Under the pieces are notes generated by a model. That model did not search any database and was not told the origin of the DNA. It saw only the letters and a list, made by a program, of their open reading frames with translations. From JBBSEZ01 sp038239195 (GTDB taxonomy: Bacteria; Planctomycetota; Planctomycetia; Gemmatales; Gemmataceae), in NCBI GenBank assembly GCA_038239195.1, contig JBBSEZ010000131.1, forward strand, positions 1 through 21,967: a stretch of DNA of 21,967 bases, written 5' to 3'. Shown in pieces: positions 14,853 through 21,967 of the stretch; positions within the stretch are counted from its first letter, which is position 1; every line of letters starts with the position of its first letter. The position numbers and the translations under genes are program-made.

Positions 14853-15116
14853 GGAGCGCACCGGAGGGGTAGGACGCCGCGTCGCCCGATCGCCGTTAGC
14901 AATCCGCTGTTCCAGGTTCTGCTCTGGATCGTCACGGCGATCTGCCCTGCCTGCCTCTCCATGATTTGCCTCCTGGCCTTTTTCGGGGCAGACCCAGCGA
15001 CCGAGGCTCAGCGATCCGCGATGGAGTTGTGCAAATACGGATTCACGACCACGCTCGGCGCGCTGGTGGGGCTTCTCTGTGGCCGTGCGGCCGGGCCGGA
15101 TGCGATGATGCACGAA
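14853..15116 (+). pseudogene. Two-TM membrane protein frame without a clear start
   Basis: The same frame as the ribbon-helix-helix gene stays open after its TGA and encodes two hydrophobic segments, NPLFQVLLWIVTAICPACL continuing to LLAFFGAD, and YGFTTTLGALVGLLCG. The connecting loop (ATEAQRSAMELCK) and tail look protein-like up to about MMHEADATNDH near 15135. The only ATG (14961) would delete most of the first TM, and no ATG, GTG or TTG precedes it in frame. A CTG/ATC start, readthrough from the upstream gene, or a decayed start are all possible. A GGAGGGG tract at 14864-14870 hints at an SD site. Confidence 0.35.
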
Positions 15117-15320
15117 GCAGATGCCACGAACGATCATCGCCGGCCAACCTCTTGGAGGCCCTCCCCCCAAGTGCGGTTGTCTAGCGCACCTGGTACGAAG
15201 CAGTCAACAGGCCCGCACGTTCAGAGTGCGCAAACAGCCGAAGTATTTTGCGGCATGTCGTCGCACCGGCAGGAGCAAGCCGGTTGCAAGTGAGGGAGGG
15301 CAAGAGAGGTCATCGGAAAG
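15117..15320. other. Intergenic region 3' of tRNA-Cys, no gene seen
   Basis: Only short low-quality frames are present. A 6-bp hairpin ACCGGC..GCCGGT at 15265-15284 lies about 40 bases past the tRNA 3' end on the minus strand and might end its transcript, but no T-run follows. No integrase or attachment-site duplication of the tRNA end is visible. Confidence 0.4.
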
Positions 15321-15391
15321 AGGCCCCTCCCGGATTCGAACCGGGGATGGCGGATTTGCAATCCACTGCCTTACCGCTTGGCTAAGGGGCC
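15321..15391 (-). tRNA. tRNA-Cys (GCA)
   Basis: Read on the minus strand, the 71-nt gene starts GGCCCCTTAGCCAAGCGGTA and ends in AGGGGCCT. The acceptor stem pairs over 7 bp (GGCCCCT with AGGGGCC). The D-arm contains AAGCGGTAAGGC, the anticodon arm GTGGA-TTGCAAA-TCCGC with anticodon GCA, and the T-arm CCCGG-TTCGAAT-CCGGG. The discriminator base is U73, the known identity element of cysteine tRNAs. CCA is not encoded and must be added post-transcriptionally. It lies 43 bp downstream of the toroid-protein gene on the same strand. Confidence 0.96.
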
Positions 15392-15434
15392 ATTCTGCTT
15401 CTACCCGACATCGTAACGACAGGACCGCCACGCG

Positions 15435-16481
15435 TCAACGGTTCCTCCCCCTTCCCGCCGTGGCCCCCTTCGGCGCCTCGCACGCCAGCGCCAGCGCCGC
15501 CGTCGCCCACCCGCTCGCCGCCATCGAGATGAACTGGTTCTTGCCGTGCGGAAACCCGCTCTCGTAGTAGCCCTGGAACGGCCGGCTCCGCGACCGCACC
15601 AGCCACGACCCGTCGGCCCCTTGTCCCCTCACCAGAAACGCCAGGCCGCGCTGATACGCCGCGTCGCGCGTCGCCATTCCGCCGGCCTGGTGCAGCGCCA
15701 CCAGCGCCGTCCCCGTCGCGTAGGCGTCGCTCTCCCTCTTGTCGAGCTGGCCCCACCCGCCGTCCTCGCGCTGCCAGCGCACCAGTTCGCGCACGGCCAC
15801 GCTCAACTCCTCGGCGCTCGCCCCGACCGCGCGCAGCGCCAGCAGGCGGAACGCGCGGTCCTCCGTGTCCCTCGCCGGGGCCTTCCGCAGCCAGGCGCGC
15901 GCCTTGGCGATGCGCTTCTCGATGCGCTCCTTCTGCTCCGGCCCGCCCCACTTCTGGAGGCCGCGGATCGCGAAGTAGGTGGTGGTGAAATCGCTCGCCT
16001 CCGACGGCGGGCGGTTCGCTCCCGTCCGCCAGTGGTCGCGATCCTTCTGGTAGAGCAGGAAATACTCCGCCACCGCCGCCGTCGTCGCGTCGGCCTTCCA
16101 GCCGCCCAGCTCCAGCGCGAACAGCGCCTGCCCCGCCATGTCCGCCTGCCCGCCCTGGCCGCGCCCCGCCCGATACCCCGCCCGATTGCGCTCGAGGAAC
16201 GTCGCGATGAACTTCGCCTGCTTCGGAAACACGTCCGCAGGCACCCTGAAACCGCGCTCGCGGGCCACGTCAAAGGCCAGCAGCGCGACCGACTGGTTGT
16301 GGCACGCGAAACACGTTCGCTTCGCCACGTGCCCCTCCGCCCCCTTCACCAGCAAAGGCAGGGCCCGCTCGACCGCCTTGCGCACCTCCCCCGGCGACAC
16401 GGGCCGGGGTCTCTTCTTCTGGGGAGGCGCGGCGGCGAGCAGCAGGGGGACGATGGCGAGCAAGGCGTGACGAGCGGACAC
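15435..16481 (-). CDS. Secreted alpha/alpha-toroid (prenyltransferase/squalene cyclase-like repeat) protein with CxxCH motif
   Basis: 348 residues from GTG 16481, chosen because AAGGAG lies seven bases upstream and the frame then opens into a signal-like segment (SARHALLAIVPLLLAAAPP). After a Lys/Pro/Arg-rich linker comes RTCFACHNQSVALLAFDVA, containing a CxxCH motif that could bind heme or simply be a Cys/His pair. The rest is a series of helical hairpins with QW-type motifs (QREDGGWGQ; RGQGADGSW) as in squalene-hopene cyclases and prenyltransferase beta-subunits. The DxDD acid motif of true cyclases is not seen and the protein is about half their length, so terpene cyclisation is unlikely; a periplasmic scaffold or binding role is more plausible. 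It follows glnN by 91 bp, possibly in the same transcript, but nothing links it functionally to glutamine synthesis. Confidence 0.8.
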   Translation of the reverse strand: MSARHALLAIVPLLLAAAPPQKKRPRPVSPGEVRKAVERALPLLVKGAEGHVAKRTCFACHNQSVALLAFDVARERGFRVPADVFPKQAKFIATFLERNRAGYRAGRGQGGQADMAGQALFALELGGWKADATTAAVAEYFLLYQKDRDHWRTGANRPPSEASDFTTTYFAIRGLQKWGGPEQKERIEKRIAKARAWLRKAPARDTEDRAFRLLALRAVGASAEELSVAVRELVRWQREDGGWGQLDKRESDAYATGTALVALHQAGGMATRDAAYQRGLAFLVRGQGADGSWLVRSRSRPFQGYYESGFPHGKNQFISMAASGWATAALALACEAPKGATAGRGRNR

Positions 16482-16572
16482 GGTTGGCTCCTTCTCCAGG
16501 CGGGCGTCGCGGTTCATCCTCGCACCTCGACGCCGCAGGAGCAAGCGCTTTCGCACGTGCCCTGCCCAACTC

Positions 16573-18762
16573 TCACTTGATGAACAGCATCTCCCGATAC
16601 GTCGGCAGCGGCCACAGGTCGTCCGCCACCGTCAGCTCGAGCTTGTCGCCCAGCTTCCGCAGCTCGGCCATCGCCGTCAGCACGTGGTCGCGCGCGAACT
16701 TCGTGTGCGCCAGCGGGTCGGCGTCGGCGTGGTGGTGCCCCAGCGCCTCGTCCAGCGTCGCCGTCGCCTCCTGGAACTTGCTCATCGTCTCCGTCAGCGA
16801 TTTCAGCAGGTTCGCCTGCGCCCCGTTGGCCACGCCCGCCGCCTTGGTCGCGTTGACCGCCGTCGCCACCTCCGCCTGATACCGCAGCGCCGCCGGCAGG
16901 ATCTGCGTCCGCGCCATCAGGCTCATCAGCTTGCCCTCGATCGTCACCGTCTTGACGTAGTTCTCGCACAGGATCGTAAACCGGCTCTCCAGCTCGCGCT
17001 TGCTGTAGACCTTGTACTTCGAGAACAGCTCGACCGACTCCGGCTCCAAAATCGCCGGCAGCGCGTCCACCGTGTTCCGCAGGTTGGGCAGGCCGCGCTT
17101 CTCCGCCTCGGCGTGCCATTCCGCCGTATAATTGTCGCCCGAAAATAGCACCTTCTTGCTGTCCTTGATGATCGCCGTCAGCAGGTCCTGCACCGCCTTG
17201 TTCAGGTCCTTGCCCTCGCCCTTCGCCTTTTCCAGCGTCGTCGCCACGTAGTCCAGCGACTCCGCCACGATGGTGTTCAGCACCGTGTTCGGCCCCGACA
17301 CCGACTGCGACGCCCCCACGGCCCGGAACTCGAACTTGTTGCCCGTGAAGGCGAACGGGCTGGTCCGGTTGCGGTCGCCGGCGTCCTTGGGAAGTTTCGG
17401 CAGCACGGAGACGCCGATCGCCATCTCCCCGCCCTGCTTGGTCGATTTCGCCCCGCCCTTCTCGAGCTGGTCGAACACGTCCTGCAACTGCTCGCCCAGG
17501 AACACCGACATGATCGCCGGCGGGGCCTCGTTGGCGCCGAGCCGATGGTCGTTGGCCGCCCCGCACACCGCCACGCGCAGCAGCTTGGAATACTTGGCCA
17601 CGGCCCGGATGACCGCCACGCAGAACACCAGGAACTGGGCGTTGTCGTGCGGCGTGTCGCCGGGGTTGAGCAGGTTCTCGCCCGTGTCGGTAGACATCGA
17701 CCAGTTGTTGTGCTTGCCCGAGCCGTTGATGCCCGCGAACGGCTTCTCGTGGAGCAGGCAAACCAGCCCGTACTTCTCCGCGGTGCGCTTGAGCACCTCC
17801 ATCGTCAGCATCTGGTGGTCGGTCGCCAGGTTGCTGTCCTCGAAGATCGGCGCGATCTCGTACTGGCTCGGCGCCACCTCGTTGTGCCTCGTCTTCACCG
17901 GCACGCCCAGCTTGAACAGCTCCATCTCGGCGTCGGCCATGCAGGCCAGGATTCGCTCGGGAATGGCGCCGAAATACTGGTCCTCCATCTCCTGCCCCTT
18001 GGGGGGCGGGGCGCCGAACAGGGTGCGCCCGGCGTTGAGGAGGTCGGGGCGCAGGTAATAGAAGTTCTTGTCGATCAGGAAGTATTCCTGCTCGGGCCCG
18101 ACGGTCGTGTACACCTTGCGGGCGTCGGTGTTGCCGAACAGCCGCAACACGCGCAGCGCCTGCTTCGACAGCGTCTCCATCGAGCGCAACAGGGGCGTCT
18201 TCTTGTCGAGCGCCTCGCCCGTCCAGCTCAGAAACGCGGTCGGAATGACCAGCGTGGCGCCGTTGGGGCTGTTGAAGATGAACGCGGGGCTGGTCGGGTC
18301 CCACGCGGTATACCCGCGCGCCTCGAAGGTCGCCCGGAGGCCTCCGGAGGGGAACGACGAGGCGTCGGGCTCGCCGCGGACGAGCTCCTTGCCGCTGAAC
18401 TCGAGGATGGCGTGGCCCTCGTTGGTCGGCACGAGGAAGCTGTCGTGCTTCTCGGCGGTCAGGCCGGTCATCGGCTGGAAGATGTGCGTGAAGTGCGTGG
18501 CGCCCTTCTCGATCGCCCAGTCCTTCATGGCGGTGGCGACCGCGTCGCCGATGGCCGGGTCGAGCGGGGCGCCCTGCTTGATGGTCTTCTGGAGCGCCTT
18601 GAACACGGGCTTGGGCAGGCGCTCGCGCTGCACCGACTCGTTGAAGACGTTCTCGCCGAAGACGTCCTTGATCTGCTTGTCCTTGAAGTTGACGTGCTGC
18701 AAGCGGTGCTTGGCGGTCGCAATCCCCTGCACGGCGGTCTGGCGAAGAGTCAAGTTGCTCAT
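16573..18762 (-). CDS. glnN: Glutamine synthetase type III
   Basis: Catalyses ATP-dependent amidation of glutamate by ammonia in the cytoplasm. The 729 residues match the GSIII family (about 700-730), far longer than GSI. The ATG at 18762 opens with MSNLTLRQTAVQGIA, and the upstream in-frame extension overlaps the glnA stop region. Family signatures are visible: VGPEQEYFLIDKNFY (metal/glutamate-site Glu), EVAPSQYEIAPIFEDSNLAT, the GSGKHNNWS loop characteristic of GSIII, and NRTSPFAFTGNKFEFRAVG. The C-terminal helical extension ends DDLWPLPTYREMLF. It lies 49 bp downstream of glnA on the same strand, so a glnA-glnN transcript is likely. The ribosome binding site is weak (CAAGG). GSIII enzymes are not known to be adenylylated. 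Confidence 0.96.
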   Translation of the reverse strand: MSNLTLRQTAVQGIATAKHRLQHVNFKDKQIKDVFGENVFNESVQRERLPKPVFKALQKTIKQGAPLDPAIGDAVATAMKDWAIEKGATHFTHIFQPMTGLTAEKHDSFLVPTNEGHAILEFSGKELVRGEPDASSFPSGGLRATFEARGYTAWDPTSPAFIFNSPNGATLVIPTAFLSWTGEALDKKTPLLRSMETLSKQALRVLRLFGNTDARKVYTTVGPEQEYFLIDKNFYYLRPDLLNAGRTLFGAPPPKGQEMEDQYFGAIPERILACMADAEMELFKLGVPVKTRHNEVAPSQYEIAPIFEDSNLATDHQMLTMEVLKRTAEKYGLVCLLHEKPFAGINGSGKHNNWSMSTDTGENLLNPGDTPHDNAQFLVFCVAVIRAVAKYSKLLRVAVCGAANDHRLGANEAPPAIMSVFLGEQLQDVFDQLEKGGAKSTKQGGEMAIGVSVLPKLPKDAGDRNRTSPFAFTGNKFEFRAVGASQSVSGPNTVLNTIVAESLDYVATTLEKAKGEGKDLNKAVQDLLTAIIKDSKKVLFSGDNYTAEWHAEAEKRGLPNLRNTVDALPAILEPESVELFSKYKVYSKRELESRFTILCENYVKTVTIEGKLMSLMARTQILPAALRYQAEVATAVNATKAAGVANGAQANLLKSLTETMSKFQEATATLDEALGHHHADADPLAHTKFARDHVLTAMAELRKLGDKLELTVADDLWPLPTYREMLFIK

Positions 18763-18811
18763 GGTCGTCGGGCCTTGAGGGTTAAAGGGTGGCGACCTCC
18801 GTCCGCAGAGG

Positions 18812-20224
18812 TCAGATGTCATAATAGAGGGCGAACTCGTACGGGTGAGGCCGCAGCCGGATGGCATCGACCTCCTTCTCGCGCTTGTACCAGATCCAGG
18901 TGTCGATCACGTCGCTGGTGAACACGTCCCCCTGGAGCAGAAACTCGTGGTCGCGCTCCAGGTTGTTCAGCGCCTCTTCCAGCGCGCCTGGCGTCTTGGG
19001 CACCTTGGCCAGCTCTTCCGGCTCGAGGTCGTAAATGTCCTTGTCGAGCGGCTCGCCCGGGTTGATCTTGTTCTTGATGCCGTCGAGCATCGCCATCAGC
19101 ATGGCGGCGAACGCCAGGTAGGGGTTGCACGACCCATCGGGGCAGCGGTACTCGAGGCGCTTGGCCTTGGCGATGGGCGAGTAGACGGGGATGCGGATGG
19201 CGGCCGAGCGGTTGCGCCGGCTGTAGGCGAGGTTGACGGGCGCCTCGTAACCTGGCACCAGGCGCTTGTAACTGTTCGTGGTCGGGTTGGTGATGGCGCA
19301 TAAGGCGGCGGCGTGGCGCAGCAGCCCGCCGATGGCGTACATGCCCATTTCCGACAGCCCCGCGTAGCCGGAGCCGGCGAAGAGGTTCTTGCCGTCCTTC
19401 CACAGCGAGCTGTGGACGTGCATGCCCGAGCCGTTGTCCATGAAGAGCGGCTTGGGCATGAAGGTGGCGGTCTTGTTGTTCTTGCGGGCCACGTTCTTGA
19501 CGACGTACTTGTACTTGAGCACGCTGTCGGCCATCTCGACGAGCGGGGCGAAGCGCATGTCGATCTCGCCCTGGCCGCCGGTGGCGACCTCGTGGTGGTG
19601 GGCCTCGATCTTGAGGCCGCACTCGATCATGGCGAGCATCATCTCCGAGCGCAGGTCGTGCATGGCGTCGGAAGGGGGACAGGGGAAGTAGCCTTCCTTG
19701 TAGCGGAGCTTGTAGCCGAGGTTGGGGCCCTCCCCCCGCCCGGTGTTCCAGGCGCCTTCGACGCTGTCGAGGAAGTAGTAGCCGGAATGCTGGGTCTGGT
19801 CGTAGCGGACGTCGTCGAAGATGAAGAACTCCAGCTCGGGCCCGAAATTGGCGGTGTCGGCGATGCCGGTGGCCTTCATGTAGTTGACGGCCTTGCGGCC
19901 GACGTTGCGCGGGTCGCGCGTGTAGTCCTCTTTCGTGAGGGGGTCCTGGATGTTGCAGATGATGGTGAGCGTCTTGTCGCGGCAGAACGGGTCGATGAAC
20001 GCCGTCTCCGAGACGGGGACCACGAGCATGTCGGACTCGTTGATGGCCTTCCAGCCGCGGATCGAGGAGCCGTCGAAGCCGAGCCCCTCCTCGAAGACGT
20101 GCTCGTCGAGCGCCTCGGCGGGGATGGTGAAGTGCTGCCACAGGCCGGGAAAGTCCATGAAGCGCAGATCGACGGCCCGTACCTCCTTCTCCCGGATCAG
20201 CGCCAGAATCTCGCGAGGTGTCAC
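18812..20224 (-). CDS. glnA: Glutamine synthetase type I
   Basis: Dodecameric GSI-type enzyme making glutamine from glutamate, ammonia and ATP. The GTG at 20224 was chosen because GGAGGG lies nine bases upstream and the resulting 470 residues equal the family length. Motifs in order: LGFDGSSIRGW (about 48-58), NFGPELEFFIFD, HHHEVATGGQGEID (ammonia/metal site), KPLFMDNGSGMHVHSSLW, NPTTNSYKRLVPGYEAPVNL, RNRSAAIRIP and LEYRCPDGSCNPYLAFAA. Tyr398 in DIYDLEPEEL aligns with the adenylylated Tyr397 of E. coli, so GlnE-type control is possible (GSI-beta). It is first in the minus-strand group glnA-glnN. The leader has a strong hairpin (20257-20292). No sigma-54 TGGCAC-N5-TTGC motif was found. Confidence 0.97.
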   Translation of the reverse strand: MTPREILALIREKEVRAVDLRFMDFPGLWQHFTIPAEALDEHVFEEGLGFDGSSIRGWKAINESDMLVVPVSETAFIDPFCRDKTLTIICNIQDPLTKEDYTRDPRNVGRKAVNYMKATGIADTANFGPELEFFIFDDVRYDQTQHSGYYFLDSVEGAWNTGRGEGPNLGYKLRYKEGYFPCPPSDAMHDLRSEMMLAMIECGLKIEAHHHEVATGGQGEIDMRFAPLVEMADSVLKYKYVVKNVARKNNKTATFMPKPLFMDNGSGMHVHSSLWKDGKNLFAGSGYAGLSEMGMYAIGGLLRHAAALCAITNPTTNSYKRLVPGYEAPVNLAYSRRNRSAAIRIPVYSPIAKAKRLEYRCPDGSCNPYLAFAAMLMAMLDGIKNKINPGEPLDKDIYDLEPEELAKVPKTPGALEEALNNLERDHEFLLQGDVFTSDVIDTWIWYKREKEVDAIRLRPHPYEFALYYDI

Positions 20225-20256
20225 GAAAGCCAACCCTCCAGGGACGCCACCCCCAC

Positions 20257-20292
20257 GCGGGAGAGTAAAAGGGCGGTTTCGCCCGCTCCCGC
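20257..20292 (-). promoter_or_regulatory. Structured 5' leader hairpin of glnA, possible attenuator
   Basis: On the minus strand GCGGGAG (20292-20286) can pair with CTCCCGC (20263-20257). Nested inside is GGGCG-AAAC-CGCCC (20284-20271), followed directly by TTTT. The inner hairpin plus T-run looks like a weak intrinsic terminator, while the outer pairing would enclose it. The structure ends about 32 bases upstream of the glnA GTG. It does not match a riboswitch class that I can recognise. Regulatory function is inference. Confidence 0.4.
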
Positions 20293-20319
20293 TCGTTTCA
20301 GGCGTTATAGGGGGGAAAC

Positions 20320-20342
20320 CGCCAGGCCGCAAGCGGGGGGCC
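20320..20342 (-). repeat. Third copy of dispersed palindromic repeat core
   Basis: The minus-strand reading of 20320-20342 matches positions 5789-5811 at 21 of 23 bases (core CCGCTTGCGGC-TGGCG). Locally it forms a hairpin: CCAGGCC (20322-20328) pairs with GGCCTGG (20339-20345) around CGCAAGCGGG. It lies about 100 bases upstream of glnA, in the shared intergenic region. Confidence 0.6.
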
Positions 20343-20584
20343 TGGAAGTTCGCCCTGCACGGCCCGGCCGCTTCTTTTTCGACATTTTGGGAACTCTGTG
20401 CGAAACCGTGGCGTCCAACCCACGACAACCGAAGAACGCCGCGAAGAACGTCCTTGACAGCAGAGCACGCCTGAATCAAGCTGAAGGGGACGGCGACTGC
20501 ACCAACACCCGTACATTGTGTTCGCGACAACCTCGAACAACTGACCCGTTACCGCTGAATCATAACCTGGGGGGGAGAGCTCCA

Positions 20585-21889
20585 ATGAACCGTCGGCACT
20601 TCTTGCAGCACGTGGCGGGCGCTTCCGCCCTGGCCGTTCCCGGCATGTCGTTCCTTCAGAACCTCGCGGCCCAGGCCCCGAAGATGAAGAAGGACTCCAA
20701 GAGCGTCATCATCCTGTGGATGGGCGGCGGCCCCAGCCACATGGACCTGTGGGACCTCAAGCCGACCTCGCAGAACGGCGGCGAGTTCAAGCCGATCAAG
20801 ACCACGGCCGGGGGCGTCGAGATCAGCGAGATCCTGCCCAAGACGGCCGCCGTCTTCAAGAACCTGTCGGTCGTCCGCTCGCTCGTCACCAACGAAGGCA
20901 GCCACGAGCGCGGCACCACGCTGATGAACACCGGCCGGCCGCCCAGCCCGGTGGTCCAGTTCCCCGCGATGGGCGCCGTCGCCTCCCACCAGTTGACGTC
21001 CAAGGAGTTGGCCCTGCCCGGCTTCATCGGCGTCGGCGGTACCGCCCAGCGCGTCGGCCCCGGCTTCCTGGGCATGATGTACGCCCCGTTCACCGTCCAG
21101 AACCCCGGCCAGCCCCCCGCCAACATCAAGGCCCCCGGCCTCGGCGACGACGCGATGACCCTGGAGCGCTTGCGTCGCCGGCAGCGCCTCTTCTATGGGG
21201 TGGAAGACCCCTTCAACCAGAGCGCCTTCCCCCACCTCCGGAAAGAAGCCGACCGCGAGGCCGCCGGCAGCGCCGCCCAGGCCCACGCCGCCATCTACCG
21301 GAAGGCCTTCGACCTGACTGTCTCGCCGCTGCGGACCGTCTTCGAGATCAGCAAGGAGCCCAAGTCGGTCATCGACTCCTACGGCGGGATGGCCAACCGC
21401 TTCGGCATGGGCTGCCTGCTCGCCCGCAAGCTGGTCGAGAAGGGCGTCTCCTGCGTCGAGGTCGATCTCGGCGGCTGGGACAACCACGGCAACATCTTCC
21501 CAACCCTCCGCAACAACCTCGGCAAGCGCCTCGACGAGGGCATGGGCGGGCTGGTCGCGGACCTCGTGAACCGCGGCATGTGGAAGAACACCGTCGTCCT
21601 GTGGATGGGCGAGTTCGGCCGTACCCCGCGCATCAACCAGAACGCCGGGCGCGATCACTGGGCCCGTTCGTGGTCCGTGGTGGTCGGCGGCGGGGCGATC
21701 AAGGGCGGTCAGGCCTACGGCGCCACCGACAAGGACGGCATCGACGTGGCCAAGGACCCCTGCTCCATCGGCGACCTGTTTGCGACCGTCTACAAGGGCC
21801 TCGGCATCGACCCGGCCACCAAGGTTCGCGACAACCTCGGCCGGCCCCTCGAGCTCGCCGACGGCAAGCCGCTCAAGGGCCTGGTGTAA
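20585..21889 (+). CDS. DUF1501 domain protein, Tat-exported
   Basis: 434 residues from ATG 20585, preceded by a G-rich GGGGGGGAGAG ribosome binding site. The N-terminus MNRRHFLQHVAGASALAVPG is a twin-arginine signal (NRRHFLQ), indicating export of a folded protein. The mature part has the hallmarks of DUF1501 proteins, which share the alkaline phosphatase/sulfatase-like fold: VIILWMGGGPSHMDLWDLKP, SLVTNEGSHERGT, VDLGGWDNHGNIF, VVLWMGEFGRTPRI and AGRDHWARSWSVVVGGG. Conserved Asp, His and Glu residues in these motifs suggest a metal site. In planctomycetes DUF1501 genes are greatly expanded and often paired with DUF1549/DUF1553 cytochrome-like genes; none lies upstream here and the downstream side is cut off. 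The substrate is unknown. It diverges from glnA. Confidence 0.95.
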   Translation: MNRRHFLQHVAGASALAVPGMSFLQNLAAQAPKMKKDSKSVIILWMGGGPSHMDLWDLKPTSQNGGEFKPIKTTAGGVEISEILPKTAAVFKNLSVVRSLVTNEGSHERGTTLMNTGRPPSPVVQFPAMGAVASHQLTSKELALPGFIGVGGTAQRVGPGFLGMMYAPFTVQNPGQPPANIKAPGLGDDAMTLERLRRRQRLFYGVEDPFNQSAFPHLRKEADREAAGSAAQAHAAIYRKAFDLTVSPLRTVFEISKEPKSVIDSYGGMANRFGMGCLLARKLVEKGVSCVEVDLGGWDNHGNIFPTLRNNLGKRLDEGMGGLVADLVNRGMWKNTVVLWMGEFGRTPRINQNAGRDHWARSWSVVVGGGAIKGGQAYGATDKDGIDVAKDPCSIGDLFATVYKGLGIDPATKVRDNLGRPLELADGKPLKGLV

Positions 21890-21967
21890 CGCACCCCCGG
21901 TTAGCGACCCGTCGCCGAATCCCCCTACGCCCCACCCTTCTGCGAAGCCTCGCTAAACCCGGCCCCC

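Larger units (their letters stand above)
20225..20584. other. Divergent intergenic region between glnA and the DUF1501 gene
   Basis: The region holds the glnA leader hairpin (20257-20292), a dispersed repeat copy (20320-20342) and promoters for both flanking genes. Plus-strand TTGACA at 20454-20459 is a perfect -35 hexamer, but the expected -10 position (about 20477) reads CAAGCT, so it is only a candidate. No small gene is evident. Confidence 0.4.

Noticed and set aside
14853..15320. Toxin partner for the ribbon-helix-helix protein
   Set aside because: No PIN, RelE or other toxin-like frame is found on either strand; only a two-TM segment is present.
15321..15391. tRNA-Cys as an integration site of a genomic island
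   Set aside because: No integrase gene and no duplicated tRNA 3' end were seen nearby.
11906..20411. Shared 14-mer CTGTGCGAAACCGT near 11905 and 20397
   Set aside because: A match of this length is expected about once by chance in 22 kb, and the flanks do not extend it.
19313..20584. Long upstream extension of the DUF1501 reading frame
   Set aside because: It runs antisense through glnA; the Tat signal at 20585 with a G-rich ribosome binding site marks the true start.

Overview
The window looks like chromosomal DNA of a GC-rich planctomycete, most likely of the Gemmataceae. The pointers are a Tat-exported DUF1501 protein, large fused membrane proteins carrying GAF, WD40, PqqD-like and HlyD-type domains, an alpha/alpha-toroid cyclase-like protein with a CxxCH motif, and many short palindromic repeats between genes. 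The taxonomic call is an inference from gene content; no rRNA or marker gene is present.

Layout. 1-1250 has no intact gene. It holds a decayed, rearranged IS701-like transposase remnant (about 480-651), a short tandem repeat (391-433) and a 138-bp MITE-like element (811-948) flanked by an exact 8-bp direct repeat. 1251-5717 is a two-gene RND efflux module, a lipoprotein adaptor followed by an HAE1-type permease, with no outer-membrane factor. 5718-7185 is a repeat-rich accessory stretch: a second MITE-like element (5732-5838) with an exact 10-bp direct repeat, remnants of small genes, one small conserved-looking gene (6649-6996) and several hairpins.

7186-14293 is the most unusual part. Three consecutive co-directional genes each carry a membrane-fusion (HlyD/MFP) module joined to something unexpected: two GAF-like domains plus one TM (7186-9348), a seven-bladed WD40 propeller apparently inserted inside the MFP fold (9465-11867), and a PqqD-like domain plus an M50 site-2-type metalloprotease (11999-14293). 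No ABC or RND pump lies among them. A 62-codon ORF with a strong ribosome binding site follows the protease after 17 bases. I propose that these genes form one envelope complex, possibly a peptide-handling or export system. That function is inference.

14517-15300 has an orphan ribbon-helix-helix gene and a start-less two-TM reading frame. From 15321 to 20224 everything is on the minus strand. In transcription order it runs glnA (type I glutamine synthetase), glnN (type III glutamine synthetase), a secreted alpha/alpha-toroid protein, then tRNA-Cys(GCA). The last gene, 20585-21889 on the plus strand, is a Tat-exported DUF1501 protein diverging from glnA across a 360-bp spacer with a structured glnA leader and a third copy of the dispersed palindromic repeat.
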